A DNA stretch of 64,000 nt from Chryseobacterium paludis (GTDB lineage Bacteria; Bacteroidota; Bacteroidia; Flavobacteriales; Weeksellaceae). Both the position numbers and the translations under genes were made by a program. Shown here piece by piece: positions 55,272-63,064 of this stretch. The first letter of the stretch is position 1. Each line of letters begins with the position of its first letter. The stretch spans positions 2,976,001 to 3,040,000 of the forward strand of contig NZ_CP099966.1 of assembly GCF_025403485.1 (NCBI RefSeq), given 5' to 3'. The notes under the pieces are model-generated. The model was not told the origin of the DNA. It ran no database searches and worked only from the letters and a program-made list of their open reading frames with translations.

Positions 55272-55335
55272 AAAAGGATAATGTTTCCCCCTGCTGGCGC
55301 ATTCTATGACAAAAAGCAAATAAAAGATAATAACC

Positions 55336-55372
55336 AGCTCCGAGAAAGTATCCTTTCTCGGAGCTTTATTTT
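55336..55372 (+). terminator. Terminator closing the RHS unit
   Basis: AGCTCCGAGAAAG / CTTTCTCGGAGCT with loop TATC is followed by TTATTTT, about 65 bases after the stop of the 54609 gene. Confidence 0.85.
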
Positions 55373-55448
55373 AAAACATCTTTCGAATATTTCTACAATC
55401 CCCTCACAAGAAATCCTCCCCAATAAAACTAAAAACAACAATTTTCTT

Positions 55449-55456
55449 TATATTTG
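55449..55456 (+). promoter_or_regulatory. -7 promoter box of the XRE regulator gene
   Basis: TATATTTG matches TAnnTTTG. The possible GTG start at 55456 shares its last G, so the ATG at 55480 is the likely start. Confidence 0.65.
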
Positions 55457-55479
55457 TGGAAAGCACATACACAACCATT

Positions 55480-55854
55480 ATGGAAAAGCTAAAAAGTCTA
55501 AGAAAGCAAAGAGGGTATACTCAGGAATATATGTCGAACATTCTTTCAACGGATGTTTCCAATTATTGCAGAAAGGAAAATGGAGATGTAAGAATATATG
55601 ATGATGAATGGGAAAAACTGGCTAAAGCTTTAGAGGTTCCAGTTGAGGATATTAAAGAAGAAAGAGTGTCAGTTGTGCTGCATAATGATACAGCAACTTT
55701 TAATGATAATTCTGGCAACTATCAATCTAACAACTACCATTATTATAATATCCCAGATTACATCTTAGAGAATCAACAGGAATATATTAAAATATTGAGA
55801 GAACAAGTTGACTCATTGAAACAGGAATTGGAGAAATTCAAGTCCGGAAAATAA
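55480..55854 (+). CDS. XRE-family helix-turn-helix regulator with coiled-coil tail
   Basis: From the ATG at 55480 the product is 124 residues. Residues 1-60 are an XRE-type helix-turn-helix: MEKLKSLRKQRGYTQEYMSN, then VSNYCRKENGDVRIYDDEWE and LAKALEVPVEDIKEE. The middle (NDTATFNDNSGNYQSNNYHY) is Asn-rich and probably a flexible linker. The tail (QEYIKILREQVDSLKQELEK) looks like a coiled coil for oligomerisation. It has its own promoter and terminator. As the only regulator in the AT-rich stretch after the RHS cassette it could control that region, but no operator repeats were found near the promoters. Confidence 0.8.
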   Translation: MEKLKSLRKQRGYTQEYMSNILSTDVSNYCRKENGDVRIYDDEWEKLAKALEVPVEDIKEERVSVVLHNDTATFNDNSGNYQSNNYHYYNIPDYILENQQEYIKILREQVDSLKQELEKFKSGK

Positions 55855-55893
55855 TAAACCTTCAAAAAAAATCTACTTTGAGTTCAAAATAGC

Positions 55894-55923
55894 AAAAGCC
55901 AATTTTTAAGAAATTGGCTTTTA
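55894..55923 (+). terminator. Terminator after the XRE gene
   Basis: AAAAGCCAATTT / AAATTGGCTTTT around loop TTAAG follows the XRE stop by 40 bases. Confidence 0.8.
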
Positions 55924-55970
55924 TGATAGAATACATCAGCAAGTGAGATTTAGGATCTAACAAAACTATA

Positions 55971-56282
55971 ATGAAAAATAAATCCTTTTTTAAACTATTT
56001 GAATACATTACAGAAATAGTAGGTTGGATTCAGATTTTTATATCCCCACTAATTGCAGGATGTGTTATAGGCTATATTGCTTACTACTTTATTCAAAATA
56101 CTTTAGGTATAATTATAGGAATTTCAATTGGACTAGTGGGTTTTATATTGGGAATTATTTTAGCCAATCGTTCATGGAAAAAAGGAGGGACCGTTAAATT
56201 TCTTTCAAGGGTTATTTCTACGCCTGATATTGATAAGGACCTCGATGATTCAAAGAAGCAAGCAAAAATTAATAACAAATAA
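55971..56282 (+). CDS. Small membrane protein of unknown function
   Basis: This 103-residue protein has two clear membrane segments, IQIFISPLIAGCVIGYIAYY and LGIIIGISIGLVGFILGIIL. They are joined by a very short loop and followed by the basic stretch ANRSWKKGG and a charged C-terminal tail. It is probably an inner-membrane hairpin protein. There is no family I recognise. It lies in the orphan-gene stretch after the RHS unit, 57 bases before the next small gene. Confidence 0.6.
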   Translation: MKNKSFFKLFEYITEIVGWIQIFISPLIAGCVIGYIAYYFIQNTLGIIIGISIGLVGFILGIILANRSWKKGGTVKFLSRVISTPDIDKDLDDSKKQAKINNK

Positions 56283-56339
56283 TAAAAATGTCGTAGAGAG
56301 GATTATATATTGTCTTAGCTAATCCAAGAAATATTAATT

Positions 56340-56651
56340 ATGGAAAATGAAAGATATATAGAACTGAGAAGAGACGTGTTAATTTCAATTCAAAGAGCAT
56401 TATGGGGAATGATATATTCTTCAATTAGAGCAATTGCTATAGGATTTGAAAACACAGAAAAACTTACAGTTATTTATTATTTAGATAAAGAACCCGAAGA
56501 AGAAGATTATGAAAATATAGCCGAAGTAACTAGTGAGGTCTGTTCAGATATTAACTTTTCTACAGTAGAAGAACTTTGTATATATACAAATGAGCCATTT
56601 TCAAAACTGGACAATTTGGTTTCCTGGGTTTATATGAGAAAAGAAGAATAG
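56340..56651 (+). CDS. Small acidic protein of unknown function (immunity-like size and context)
   Basis: The 103-residue cytoplasmic product has an N-terminal helix (LRRDVLISIQRALWGMIYSS), two beta-like strands (RAIAIGFENTEKLTVIYYLD) and a very acidic segment (KEPEEEDYENIAEVTSEVCS). It resembles a small alpha/beta family often found in orphan immunity arrays, with the pattern 'QRALLG...LR.V...F...YFDGE.SEEDEE...V.TEV', but I recall this only loosely. No membrane segment is present. It directly precedes the frameshifted gene at 56687-57227. Confidence 0.6.
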   Translation: MENERYIELRRDVLISIQRALWGMIYSSIRAIAIGFENTEKLTVIYYLDKEPEEEDYENIAEVTSEVCSDINFSTVEELCIYTNEPFSKLDNLVSWVYMRKEE

Positions 56652-56686
56652 AATCACTTTTAACAACATTTCTAATATCAAAAATT

Positions 56687-57227
56687 GTGAGCTACATTGT
56701 ATTAAAAAAAATGGAAGGATTTAAAATCTACACTAAAACACAAAGAGCCTACTCCTGACATCTACAATTTCGTAGATCTTTTATTAGTATGGTCAACAGA
56801 AATCAAAAAAATAAATGACAAACAAATAAAACAATTATATTCAGAATTCCTGGAATACTACGAAACATTAAATATCAAAAATATTTTATATACTGGAGAT
56901 CATGTTTGGTATTCTTTACAAGAAATAATAAAAATTGATATACTTTCAGCTGACTATAAATTTTATCAACAACCAATCACAAGAGTAAGTAATATCCTTC
57001 ATAATATCTTAATTTTTAAATCTAATAAAGAATGTCCTTGTGGTAGTGATAATCTTAGAGTTTATCTAGAGGAAACATCGGAAAAAATAATTTATGAATG
57101 TGATGTTTGTTTATGTATTGTAAATGAAAATGGGGATAGAGAAAGTAATATCGATAAAAAGGTAATTCCCCTTCCTATCAAATTTGTAAAAATTAAAAAT
57201 TTAGAGTCCGATAATTTTCTTAGCTAA
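56687..57227 (+). pseudogene. Frameshifted gene for a ~178-residue Cys-cluster protein
   Basis: A frame without stops runs from 56706 to the stop at 57225-57227 (about 173 codons) but has no start codon. It reads WKDLKSTLKHKEPTPDIYNF and onward, with KECPCGSDNLRVYLEE and IIYECDVCLCIVNENGD forming a likely zinc site (C-x-C...C-x-x-C-x-C). Removing one A from the eight-A run at 56704-56711 joins it to GTG 56687 (MSYIVLKK...). It may be a recent pseudogene, a slippage-controlled gene, or a sequencing error. The whole 647-base gap from 56652 to 57298 contains little else. Function is unknown. Confidence 0.55.
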
Positions 57228-57298
57228 ATAATCCCACCTTGTGGTTTTATAACCTTGGTAACATACCCTAATAGGAATGTTTTTTGTACAATTAAAAC

Positions 57299-57496
57299 AT
57301 GCCTTCCTCAGTTGTACATAGTTATGAATATTTTCCGGAGACTGAAATATTACGAATTGTATATCAGTCGGGAGCAGTTTATGATTATCTGAAGGTTTCC
57401 CAACGCATCGTTGATCAATTCAAAGCCTTTCAATCTAAAGGAACATTTCTCAATAAGGTTATTAAGAAGAAATTTAAATATGTAAGAATAAAATAA
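57299..57496 (+). CDS. KTSC domain protein
   Basis: The 65-residue product matches the small KTSC domain family: VVHSYEYFPETEILRIVYQS, GAVYDYLKVSQRIVDQFKAF, SKGTFLNKVIKKKFKYVRI. The conserved K-G-x-F/Y-x-N segment near the end is present as KGTFLNKVIK. The domain is found alone or fused to other domains in bacteria and phages, and its function is not established to my knowledge. It stands alone between the frameshifted gene and the peroxiredoxin gene. No terminator is obvious after it. Confidence 0.8.
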   Translation: MPSSVVHSYEYFPETEILRIVYQSGAVYDYLKVSQRIVDQFKAFQSKGTFLNKVIKKKFKYVRIK

Positions 57497-57608
57497 TATC
57501 AATGGGATTATTTTAACATTAATTTAAGTCAGCAAGGACTATCAATTGATTTCTTATTCCTAATTTTAATTTTTAATTCGAATTCTTTATTTAACCAAAT
57601 CCAAAAAT

Positions 57609-58073
57609 ATGATATTAGAACAAGGAACCTCAGCCCCGGATTTTGAACTTCACGCTACTCCAGATCAGAAATTAAAACGTTCTGATTTCTTAGGAAAGAA
57701 CCTAATACTCGTTTTTTATCCTGCAGACTGGAGCCCGGTGTGTGGAGATCAGGTGAGTTTATATAATGAAATGCTTTCTATTTTTCATAAATACAATGCC
57801 GATATTCTAGGTATTTCTGTTGACAGTGCCTGGTGTCATGATGCTTTTATGGAAAACAGAAAACTGCATTTTCCTTTATTGGCAGATTTCAATCCAAAAG
57901 GTGAAATCTCAAAAGCTTATGGTGTGTACAATGAAGAAAACGGGACTTCAAAAAGAGCGTTGTTTGTTATTGATCCGGAAGGAACGATCCAGTGGAGCTA
58001 TCTGTCACCAGATGGAATTAATCCCGGTGCTGACGGAATCATTGATGCATTAGAAAATTTAAAACAAAAATAA
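57609..58073 (+). CDS. Peroxiredoxin (AhpC/TSA family)
   Basis: This 154-residue cytoplasmic thiol peroxidase would reduce hydrogen peroxide or organic peroxides. The thioredoxin fold opens SAPDFELHATPDQKLKRSDF and LILVFYPADWSPVCGDQVSL carries the peroxidatic cysteine, Cys45. The usual P-x-x-x-T-x-x-C is here P-x-x-x-S-x-x-C, with Ser in place of Thr, an accepted variant. A second Cys76 (SVDSAWCHDAFMENRKLHFP) may act as resolving cysteine. VIDPEGTIQWSYLSPDGINP ends the fold. The DsbA-like gene begins 5 bases after its stop, so the two redox proteins are co-transcribed. Confidence 0.93.
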   Translation: MILEQGTSAPDFELHATPDQKLKRSDFLGKNLILVFYPADWSPVCGDQVSLYNEMLSIFHKYNADILGISVDSAWCHDAFMENRKLHFPLLADFNPKGEISKAYGVYNEENGTSKRALFVIDPEGTIQWSYLSPDGINPGADGIIDALENLKQK

Positions 58074-58078
58074 TATTT

Positions 58079-58597
58079 ATGTCTACTTTAAGAATTCCTA
58101 TTGGTCCTCATGATCATGTTCAGGGAAATCCGGATACTGCAAAAATAGTTTTAGTCGAATATGGCGATTATCAATGTCCTTATTGCGGACACGCTTTTCC
58201 TTTGGTAAGAAAATTTGTGGAAGAAAATATAGATGATGTCGCATTTGTATTTAGAAATTTTCCTTTAACCGATGCTCACGAATATGCTATGGCAGCGGCA
58301 ACAGTAGCCGAGGCCGCAGGAAAGCAGGGGAAATTTTGGGAAATGCACGACCTCATCTACGACAACCAAAATTTATTGAATGAAGCTTTGCTCAAGGAGT
58401 GTGTAAAAGTTTTGAAACTGGATGTCAATAAAATCGAGAATGAGATCAATACCGCAGAACTTCAGGGTAAAATTGAAGCCGATTTTGAAGGTGGTGTGCG
58501 CAGTGGGGTAAATGGCACTCCATCATTTTTTGTTAATGGAGAAAAATGGGAAGACTATGATGGAACATATGATTCTTTCATTGACCTACTTTCTTAG
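58079..58597 (+). CDS. DsbA-family thioredoxin-fold protein, cytoplasmic
   Basis: The 172-residue protein has the DsbA/FrnE-like layout: VLVEYGDYQCPYCGHAFPLV with active-site C-P-Y-C (Cys33 and Cys36), an inserted helical domain, then GGVRSGVNGTPSFFVNGEKW with the cis-Pro of G-T-P near the active site. No signal peptide is visible, so unlike classic DsbA it is probably cytoplasmic, as in DsbA-like proteins related to the NhaA-fused thioredoxin domain. It is probably a disulfide reductase or isomerase working with the adjacent peroxiredoxin; that partnership rests on the 5-base spacing. Confidence 0.88.
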   Translation: MSTLRIPIGPHDHVQGNPDTAKIVLVEYGDYQCPYCGHAFPLVRKFVEENIDDVAFVFRNFPLTDAHEYAMAAATVAEAAGKQGKFWEMHDLIYDNQNLLNEALLKECVKVLKLDVNKIENEINTAELQGKIEADFEGGVRSGVNGTPSFFVNGEKWEDYDGTYDSFIDLLS

Positions 58598-58680
58598 TTG
58601 AAGCTATATTCTAAAAAATTAGTGATATCATTTCGGGTATGTTTTGGATAAAAACCGTATTGAGAAATCTTTGTATGATC

Positions 58681-58754
58681 AGATCTCGATACATTTTTCT
58701 TCTGAACTACGTTCGCAGGATTACATCCTGTATTTCGAAAAACACTCGATCTGA
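58681..58754. repeat. Imperfect palindromic intergenic repeat
   Basis: AGATCTCGATACATTTTTC near the left and GAAAAACACTCGATCTGA near the right are imperfect reverse complements. Inside lies an exact hairpin CAGGAT-TAC-ATCCTG (58716-58730). Similar 'CTCGATACA...CTCGATCTGACG' elements occur between genes in Chryseobacterium genomes as I recall them. Only one copy is present in this window. Confidence 0.4.
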
Positions 58755-58778
58755 CGACAGTCATTCTTACTTATAATA

Positions 58779-58816
58779 AATAAGGCTACCTCAACAATGA
58801 GGTAGCCTTATTTTTA
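58779..58816. terminator. Bidirectional terminator between the DsbA-like gene and guaB
   Basis: AATAAGGCTACCTCA / TGAGGTAGCCTTATT with loop ACAA has T-rich flanks on both sides, so it can serve both convergent genes. The preceding spacer from 58598 holds the repeat at 58681 and no gene. Confidence 0.9.
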
Positions 58817-58830
58817 TATTTAATTTATTA

Positions 58831-60291
58831 TTACAAAGAATAATTCGGAGCTTCCTGTGTGATGATCACATCATGAGGGTGGGATTCTTTTAATCCGCTT
58901 CCTGTGATCATTACCATTTTGGTGTCTTTCTGTAAAGCTTCAATATCTTTCGCCCCACAGTAACCCATTCCAGCTCTTAATCCACCTGTCAACTGGAAAA
59001 TAACATCTTCCAATTTTCCTTTGTGTGGAACTCTACCTTCAATTCCTTCCGGAACGAATTTTTTAGCTTCACTTTGGAAATATCTTTCTTTACCTCCTCT
59101 CTTCATTGCTGAAAGGCTTCCCATTCCCTGGTAAGATTTGAATTTTCTTCCCTGGAAGATAATTTCTTCACCTGGTGCCTCGTCAGTTCCTGCTAAAAGA
59201 GAACCAAGCATTACTGCTCCTGCTCCACTTGCAATTGCTTTTACAATATCTCCGGAAAGTTTGATTCCACCATCTGCAATTACGGCTACATTTTTAGATT
59301 TAGCGTATTCGTAAACGTTATAGATCGCTGATAACTGAGGAACTCCAACTCCTGCCACTACTCTTGTCGTACAGATAGAACCAGGTCCAACACCTACTTT
59401 AAGAACATTTGCTCCTGCTTTGATCAAATCTTTCGCAGCGTCAGCTGTTACAATATTTCCACCAACGATATCCAGATCCGGATATGCTTTTCTGATTTCT
59501 GAAATTTTATCTAAAACTCCTTTAGAATGTCCGTGAGCAGAATCAATAGCAACAATATCAACACCAGCTTGTACCAATGCTGCAATTCTGTCCATAGTAT
59601 CTTCACCCACTCCAACTCCTGCACCTACAATAAGACGGCCTTTCTGATCTTTATTTGAATTTGGATACTCTAATTGATTATCGATATCTTTAATCGTAAT
59701 TAATCCAACCAGTTTATTGTCCTGATCTACGATAGGAAGCTTTTCAACACGGCTTTTAAGAAGAATTTCTTTTGCCTTTTCAAGATTGGTATTTTTATCA
59801 GAAGTGATCAGATTTTCTTTAGTCATGATCTCTTCCACTCTTGCATCAAGATTCTCCTGATATTTTACATCTCTGTTGGTAATGATTCCTATCAATACAT
59901 TATTCGGATCTACAACCGGTAAACCTGAAATTTTATATTTAGCCATCATTTCTTTAGCCTGAGCTAAAGTGTGATCTTTTGAAAGAGTAACAGGATCAGA
60001 GATCATACCATTTTCAGAACGCTTTACACGGTTTACCTGTGCAGCCTGTTCTACGATCGTCATGTTTTTATGAATGAAACCTAAACCACCTACTCTTGCT
60101 AATGCAATCGCAAGATCGCCTTCAGTAACTGTGTCCATTGCAGCAGATACTATCGGAACATTCAGTGTGATTTTATCGGTAAGTCTTGATTTTAATGATA
60201 CCTGGTTAGGTAAAACTTCTGAATAAGAAGGGACTAGAAGAACGTCATCGAAAGTGATGGCTGTCTCTACAATTTTGTTATGAATAGACAT
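58831..60291 (-). CDS. guaB: IMP dehydrogenase
   Basis: GuaB oxidises IMP to XMP with NAD+, the rate-limiting step of guanine nucleotide synthesis. The 486-residue protein has the family start [20 protein letters not shown], two CBS domains at about 95-205 ([40 protein letters not shown]) and the barrel with [20 protein letters not shown]. The catalytic loop [14 protein letters not shown] contains Cys307, and [19 protein letters not shown] with the flap residues follows. Length is normal. It has its own promoter box upstream. Confidence 0.97.
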   Translation of the reverse strand: MSIHNKIVETAITFDDVLLVPSYSEVLPNQVSLKSRLTDKITLNVPIVSAAMDTVTEGDLAIALARVGGLGFIHKNMTIVEQAAQVNRVKRSENGMISDPVTLSKDHTLAQAKEMMAKYKISGLPVVDPNNVLIGIITNRDVKYQENLDARVEEIMTKENLITSDKNTNLEKAKEILLKSRVEKLPIVDQDNKLVGLITIKDIDNQLEYPNSNKDQKGRLIVGAGVGVGEDTMDRIAALVQAGVDIVAIDSAHGHSKGVLDKISEIRKAYPDLDIVGGNIVTADAAKDLIKAGANVLKVGVGPGSICTTRVVAGVGVPQLSAIYNVYEYAKSKNVAVIADGGIKLSGDIVKAIASGAGAVMLGSLLAGTDEAPGEEIIFQGRKFKSYQGMGSLSAMKRGGKERYFQSEAKKFVPEGIEGRVPHKGKLEDVIFQLTGGLRAGMGYCGAKDIEALQKDTKMVMITGSGLKESHPHDVIITQEAPNYSL

Positions 60292-60305
60292 CTTTACTTT
60301 CTTTG

Positions 60306-60313
60306 CAAAATTA
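60306..60313 (-). promoter_or_regulatory. -7 promoter box of guaB
   Basis: The minus-strand reading TAATTTTG matches TAnnTTTG, 15 bases upstream of the guaB start. Confidence 0.55.
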
Positions 60314-60383
60314 GGCTATTTTAGTGAGATATGAAAATCCTTTTCAATAGTTTAAATAAAAATTAATAATCAATAAGTTAAAT

Positions 60384-60416
60384 CGAAAAACCGCTCTTAA
60401 TTAAAAGCGGTTTTCG
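60384..60416 (-). terminator. Terminator of the sigma-factor operon
   Basis: GAAAAACCGCT / AGCGGTTTTC around loop-closing TTAATTAA lies 45 bases downstream of the 60461 stop on the minus strand. It would keep operon transcription from running into guaB. Confidence 0.8.
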
Positions 60417-60460
60417 ACAAAATAAAATGAGTTATATGAATATGAATATGAAATTATCTT

Positions 60461-61174
60461 TTAATGAGCTGCTGGTTGTCCCTTTTCATCAATATTTTCA
60501 ATGTGGGTCTGATTGTTTTTATCCACATAGATCTTTAAACGTAATCGTCCTTTGTCATCGCGGATAAAAAGTCCAACATCTCCGTTTGAGGTTTTTCCTG
60601 CAAAAAAACGTTCATTACCAAGCTTGCCTTCTTCCCTCAATTTTGCAAAAGCTTTCTTTACGGCAACAGGATCATTTAACTTTTGTAAAGAATCATCGAA
60701 CTTCAAGACTTTTTCCAATGGGAAATCATCTGGCCTGTCCCATAGCTTCAAGCCATAAGCCCGTTTCTTATCTGAGCCTGTACCTTCAGTATACTGCAAC
60801 TGCATGATCTGATCTGTTTTTCTCTGATCCACAGAATATACCATTCCGGAACCCTTTTCATCAGAATCATAAATCAGTCCGCCACATTCATCCCCCAATG
60901 AGTTAAAGAAAATTAACCCCGCTTCTCTTTCTCTTTCTCTTTCTTTAAGAGGTTTGCTATTGAGTAATCCCGGATGTTGGCGTTTCTTATTACTGATCAC
61001 CATTTTTAAGGTTCCATCCTTCTCAACGATATTAATTCGTTCCACATCAATTTCCTCAAACCTTTGATGTTCATTACTGGATTTAAAAGCCAGTAAAAAA
61101 AGTAAAACGAATGCGATAGTAAGTGAAGCTGCATATATCTTAAGCATATGCACTTCTCTGATTAGTTTTTCCAT
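60461..61174 (-). CDS. Membrane-anchored envelope protein of unknown function
   Basis: The 237-residue product has one N-terminal membrane anchor (MLKIYAASLTIAFVLLFLLAF, Met10 is a possible alternative start) and a soluble domain probably facing the periplasm. That domain has repeated short beta phrases such as RINIVEKDGTLKMVISNKKR, GLIFFNSLGDECGGLIYDSD and NGDVGLFIRDDKGRLRLKIY. A run K-E-R-E-R-E-R-E-A comes from a GAAAGA hexamer repeat in the DNA (about 60922-60950). It is the last gene of the leftward sigma-factor operon. No family is recognised. Confidence 0.7.
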   Translation of the reverse strand: MEKLIREVHMLKIYAASLTIAFVLLFLLAFKSSNEHQRFEEIDVERINIVEKDGTLKMVISNKKRQHPGLLNSKPLKEREREREAGLIFFNSLGDECGGLIYDSDEKGSGMVYSVDQRKTDQIMQLQYTEGTGSDKKRAYGLKLWDRPDDFPLEKVLKFDDSLQKLNDPVAVKKAFAKLREEGKLGNERFFAGKTSNGDVGLFIRDDKGRLRLKIYVDKNNQTHIENIDEKGQPAAH

Positions 61175-61204
61175 GAATAAATAATTTTATTTTATAAAAA
61201 TAAA

Positions 61205-61705
61205 TTATTTATCTGAAGCTGAATTAATGAATTTTGAAATATCATCCGGAGTAAAGTTCCCTCTCACATCTACAAACACCAATTCTTTATCTGAGTTTAC
61301 TGTGATCAGCATATTTTTGATGTTTTCACCGGATTGTTTTACCCGGACATTTACATTATCTCCATCATGCTTTATCGTTGCCCAATCTTCATAATTGTTA
61401 TTGTTAAGATATTTCGCATAATCTGCCAGCATCTCTGGGTCTCCATTCTCTACAGTCAACACTTTGACTTTCGATATCTTCTTGATAAGATCAACAACTT
61501 CTTCATTATCTCCATCTTCTCTCAGCGCTTTTTTTATAAAAGGCTTGGCTAAGAACATGGGTACATTGATACTTTCAAACTTTGCCCCTTTAAAATCATA
61601 TCCGGAGTCTGAAAAGAAATCCATATTAGGCCGATGTGAAACTACACAAGACTGAAGCAGAAGTAGCGTACAACTAATAAATAAAATGGTTTTTAAGTTT
61701 TTCAT
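61205..61705 (-). CDS. DUF4252 lipoprotein
   Basis: This 166-residue protein carries a lipoprotein signal (MKNLKTILFISCTLLLLQSC, lipobox L-Q-S-C). The domain includes SINVPMFLAKPFIKKALRED, KVKVLTVENGDPEMLADYAK, YEDWATIKHDGDNVNVRVKQ and LITVNSDKELVFVDVRGNFT, typical of DUF4252. Function of the family is unknown. It follows the DUF4252-GIN fusion gene by 11 bases in the sigma-factor operon, so two DUF4252 proteins, one lipidated and one secreted, are made together. Confidence 0.88.
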   Translation of the reverse strand: MKNLKTILFISCTLLLLQSCVVSHRPNMDFFSDSGYDFKGAKFESINVPMFLAKPFIKKALREDGDNEEVVDLIKKISKVKVLTVENGDPEMLADYAKYLNNNNYEDWATIKHDGDNVNVRVKQSGENIKNMLITVNSDKELVFVDVRGNFTPDDISKFINSASDK

Positions 61706-61716
61706 GGCGATTGGTT

Positions 61717-63000
61717 TTAGTCGATGGGCTTTAAAGTTCCACCTGACATTTTACTGATTTTAGAATCAATTTCCGGGTTTCCTTTATATTTCACCAATCC
61801 ACCTGATGAAGCCCTTACTTTAAGTTTACGATCCACATTAATGCTAAGACTTGCTCCTGATGTAGATTCCGCCTCAACTTCGTTTATTCTTAAGTTTTCA
61901 GCTTTACATACCGCCCCACTGCTTATATCCATTACTCCAGAATTAGCTTGCCCTTCAAGCTTAGTATCTGATCCGCTTGATGCTTTAACAACGATAGAGG
62001 AAGTACTGATTGTTGCTTTGATATTAGCACCTGAAGTTGAACTGACATTAGTAACATTAGAAATATTAAACTTTCCATTGATAACGGCTCCCGATGAAGC
62101 TTCGATATCCATATTATCTTCTTTCACTGTATTTACTGTTACAAAGTTTGCTCCTGAAGATGTTTTTATATTATTCATTCTTGGAGAAGAAACGTTAACA
62201 TTTAAGTTTTTAAATCTCAAATTTTTCACCCCTTTATTATCAACATACACCTTCAGAATACCATTTTCCACTTTGGTAATAACATACTGAAGTTTATCAG
62301 CATCAGCAATTACTTTTACACTGATCGGGCTTTCCTGTTTATAAACCACATTTACACCTGTGCTTACCTGAATTCCTGAGAACTCACCCACATTTCTGGC
62401 CTCGCCATTCAGGTATGAAGTGCTGTTACTCGAAGTAACGCTGCTTGTCCTGGTATTGGTGATCGAGCTTGTTTTCGTTTCACTGGACTTAATAATTTTA
62501 TTAAGATCATCCATGGAGAGCTTTCCATCCAGCATTACCAAGACATTACCTCCATCTCCACTGTCTATACTTAAGAGTACATCATCCAGTATACCGTCTT
62601 TAGCTTCTGACGAAAGAAACTTTATTTTGTTTCCACTACTGTTTACGGTCATAATCTCATTGTAATTCAGGTGGCTAAGGTAAGAGGAGATATCTTTATT
62701 GATCTGGGACAAACTATTTTGCACCTTCCTCCCTACGCTGCTGTCCGCATTTTCGGGATTTTCTGTGATCAGAATTCTCAATCCATTGATCTTGGAGAGT
62801 AATGGCTTGATCTGATCCAGCTGAGAGTCATCGATATTCAGACTGCTAAGCATTCCAAACATTGGTTTTGCAATCTTAATAGAAGTTACACCTTCTACTT
62901 GTTGATATTTTTCAAAAAGTCTATCGAACTTGTCTTCCTGCCCATATGCAGTAAAAAAATGGGAAAAAGCAAGCGCGAATATTATCAATATTTTTTTCAT
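61717..63000 (-). CDS. DUF4252-GIN (DUF2807) fusion, exported
   Basis: The 427-residue protein has a signal peptide (MKKILIIFALAFSHFFTAYGQ). Residues 22-175 resemble the neighbouring DUF4252 lipoprotein (VEGVTSIKIAKPMFGMLSSL, LRILITENPENADSSVGRKV, NVLVMLDGKLSMDDLNKIIK). A Ser/Thr-rich linker leads to a GIN/DUF2807 beta-helix-like domain from about 200 to the end, beginning FSGIQVSTGVNVVYKQESPI. It has many S-S-G-A repeats such as KTSSGANFVTVNT and AESTSGASLSINVDRKLKVR. The GIN domain is the 'auto-transporter adhesin head-like' domain. Combining both domains in one chain next to a separate DUF4252 protein suggests the two act together. Confidence 0.85.
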   Translation of the reverse strand: MKKILIIFALAFSHFFTAYGQEDKFDRLFEKYQQVEGVTSIKIAKPMFGMLSSLNIDDSQLDQIKPLLSKINGLRILITENPENADSSVGRKVQNSLSQINKDISSYLSHLNYNEIMTVNSSGNKIKFLSSEAKDGILDDVLLSIDSGDGGNVLVMLDGKLSMDDLNKIIKSSETKTSSITNTRTSSVTSSNSTSYLNGEARNVGEFSGIQVSTGVNVVYKQESPISVKVIADADKLQYVITKVENGILKVYVDNKGVKNLRFKNLNVNVSSPRMNNIKTSSGANFVTVNTVKEDNMDIEASSGAVINGKFNISNVTNVSSTSGANIKATISTSSIVVKASSGSDTKLEGQANSGVMDISSGAVCKAENLRINEVEAESTSGASLSINVDRKLKVRASSGGLVKYKGNPEIDSKISKMSGGTLKPID

Positions 63001-63064
63001 GAGTCAATTTTTAATTTTAATCTGATAATTAATGCCTGATCAGGGAGTAATCTCTTTTTTTTAG

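Noticed and set aside
55281..55601. 106-codon open frame overlapping the XRE gene
   Set aside because: It spans a terminator and a promoter and then overlaps the XRE gene in another frame; the XRE product has a clear domain and this one has none.
56711..56758. Short ATG frame at 56711
   Set aside because: It stops after 15 codons; the long coding signal lies in a different frame and is better explained by a one-base shift in the A run.
61724..62290. 188-codon open frame antisense to the DUF4252-GIN gene
   Set aside because: The long frame comes from the repetitive Ser/Gly codons of the opposite strand; no start context or family.
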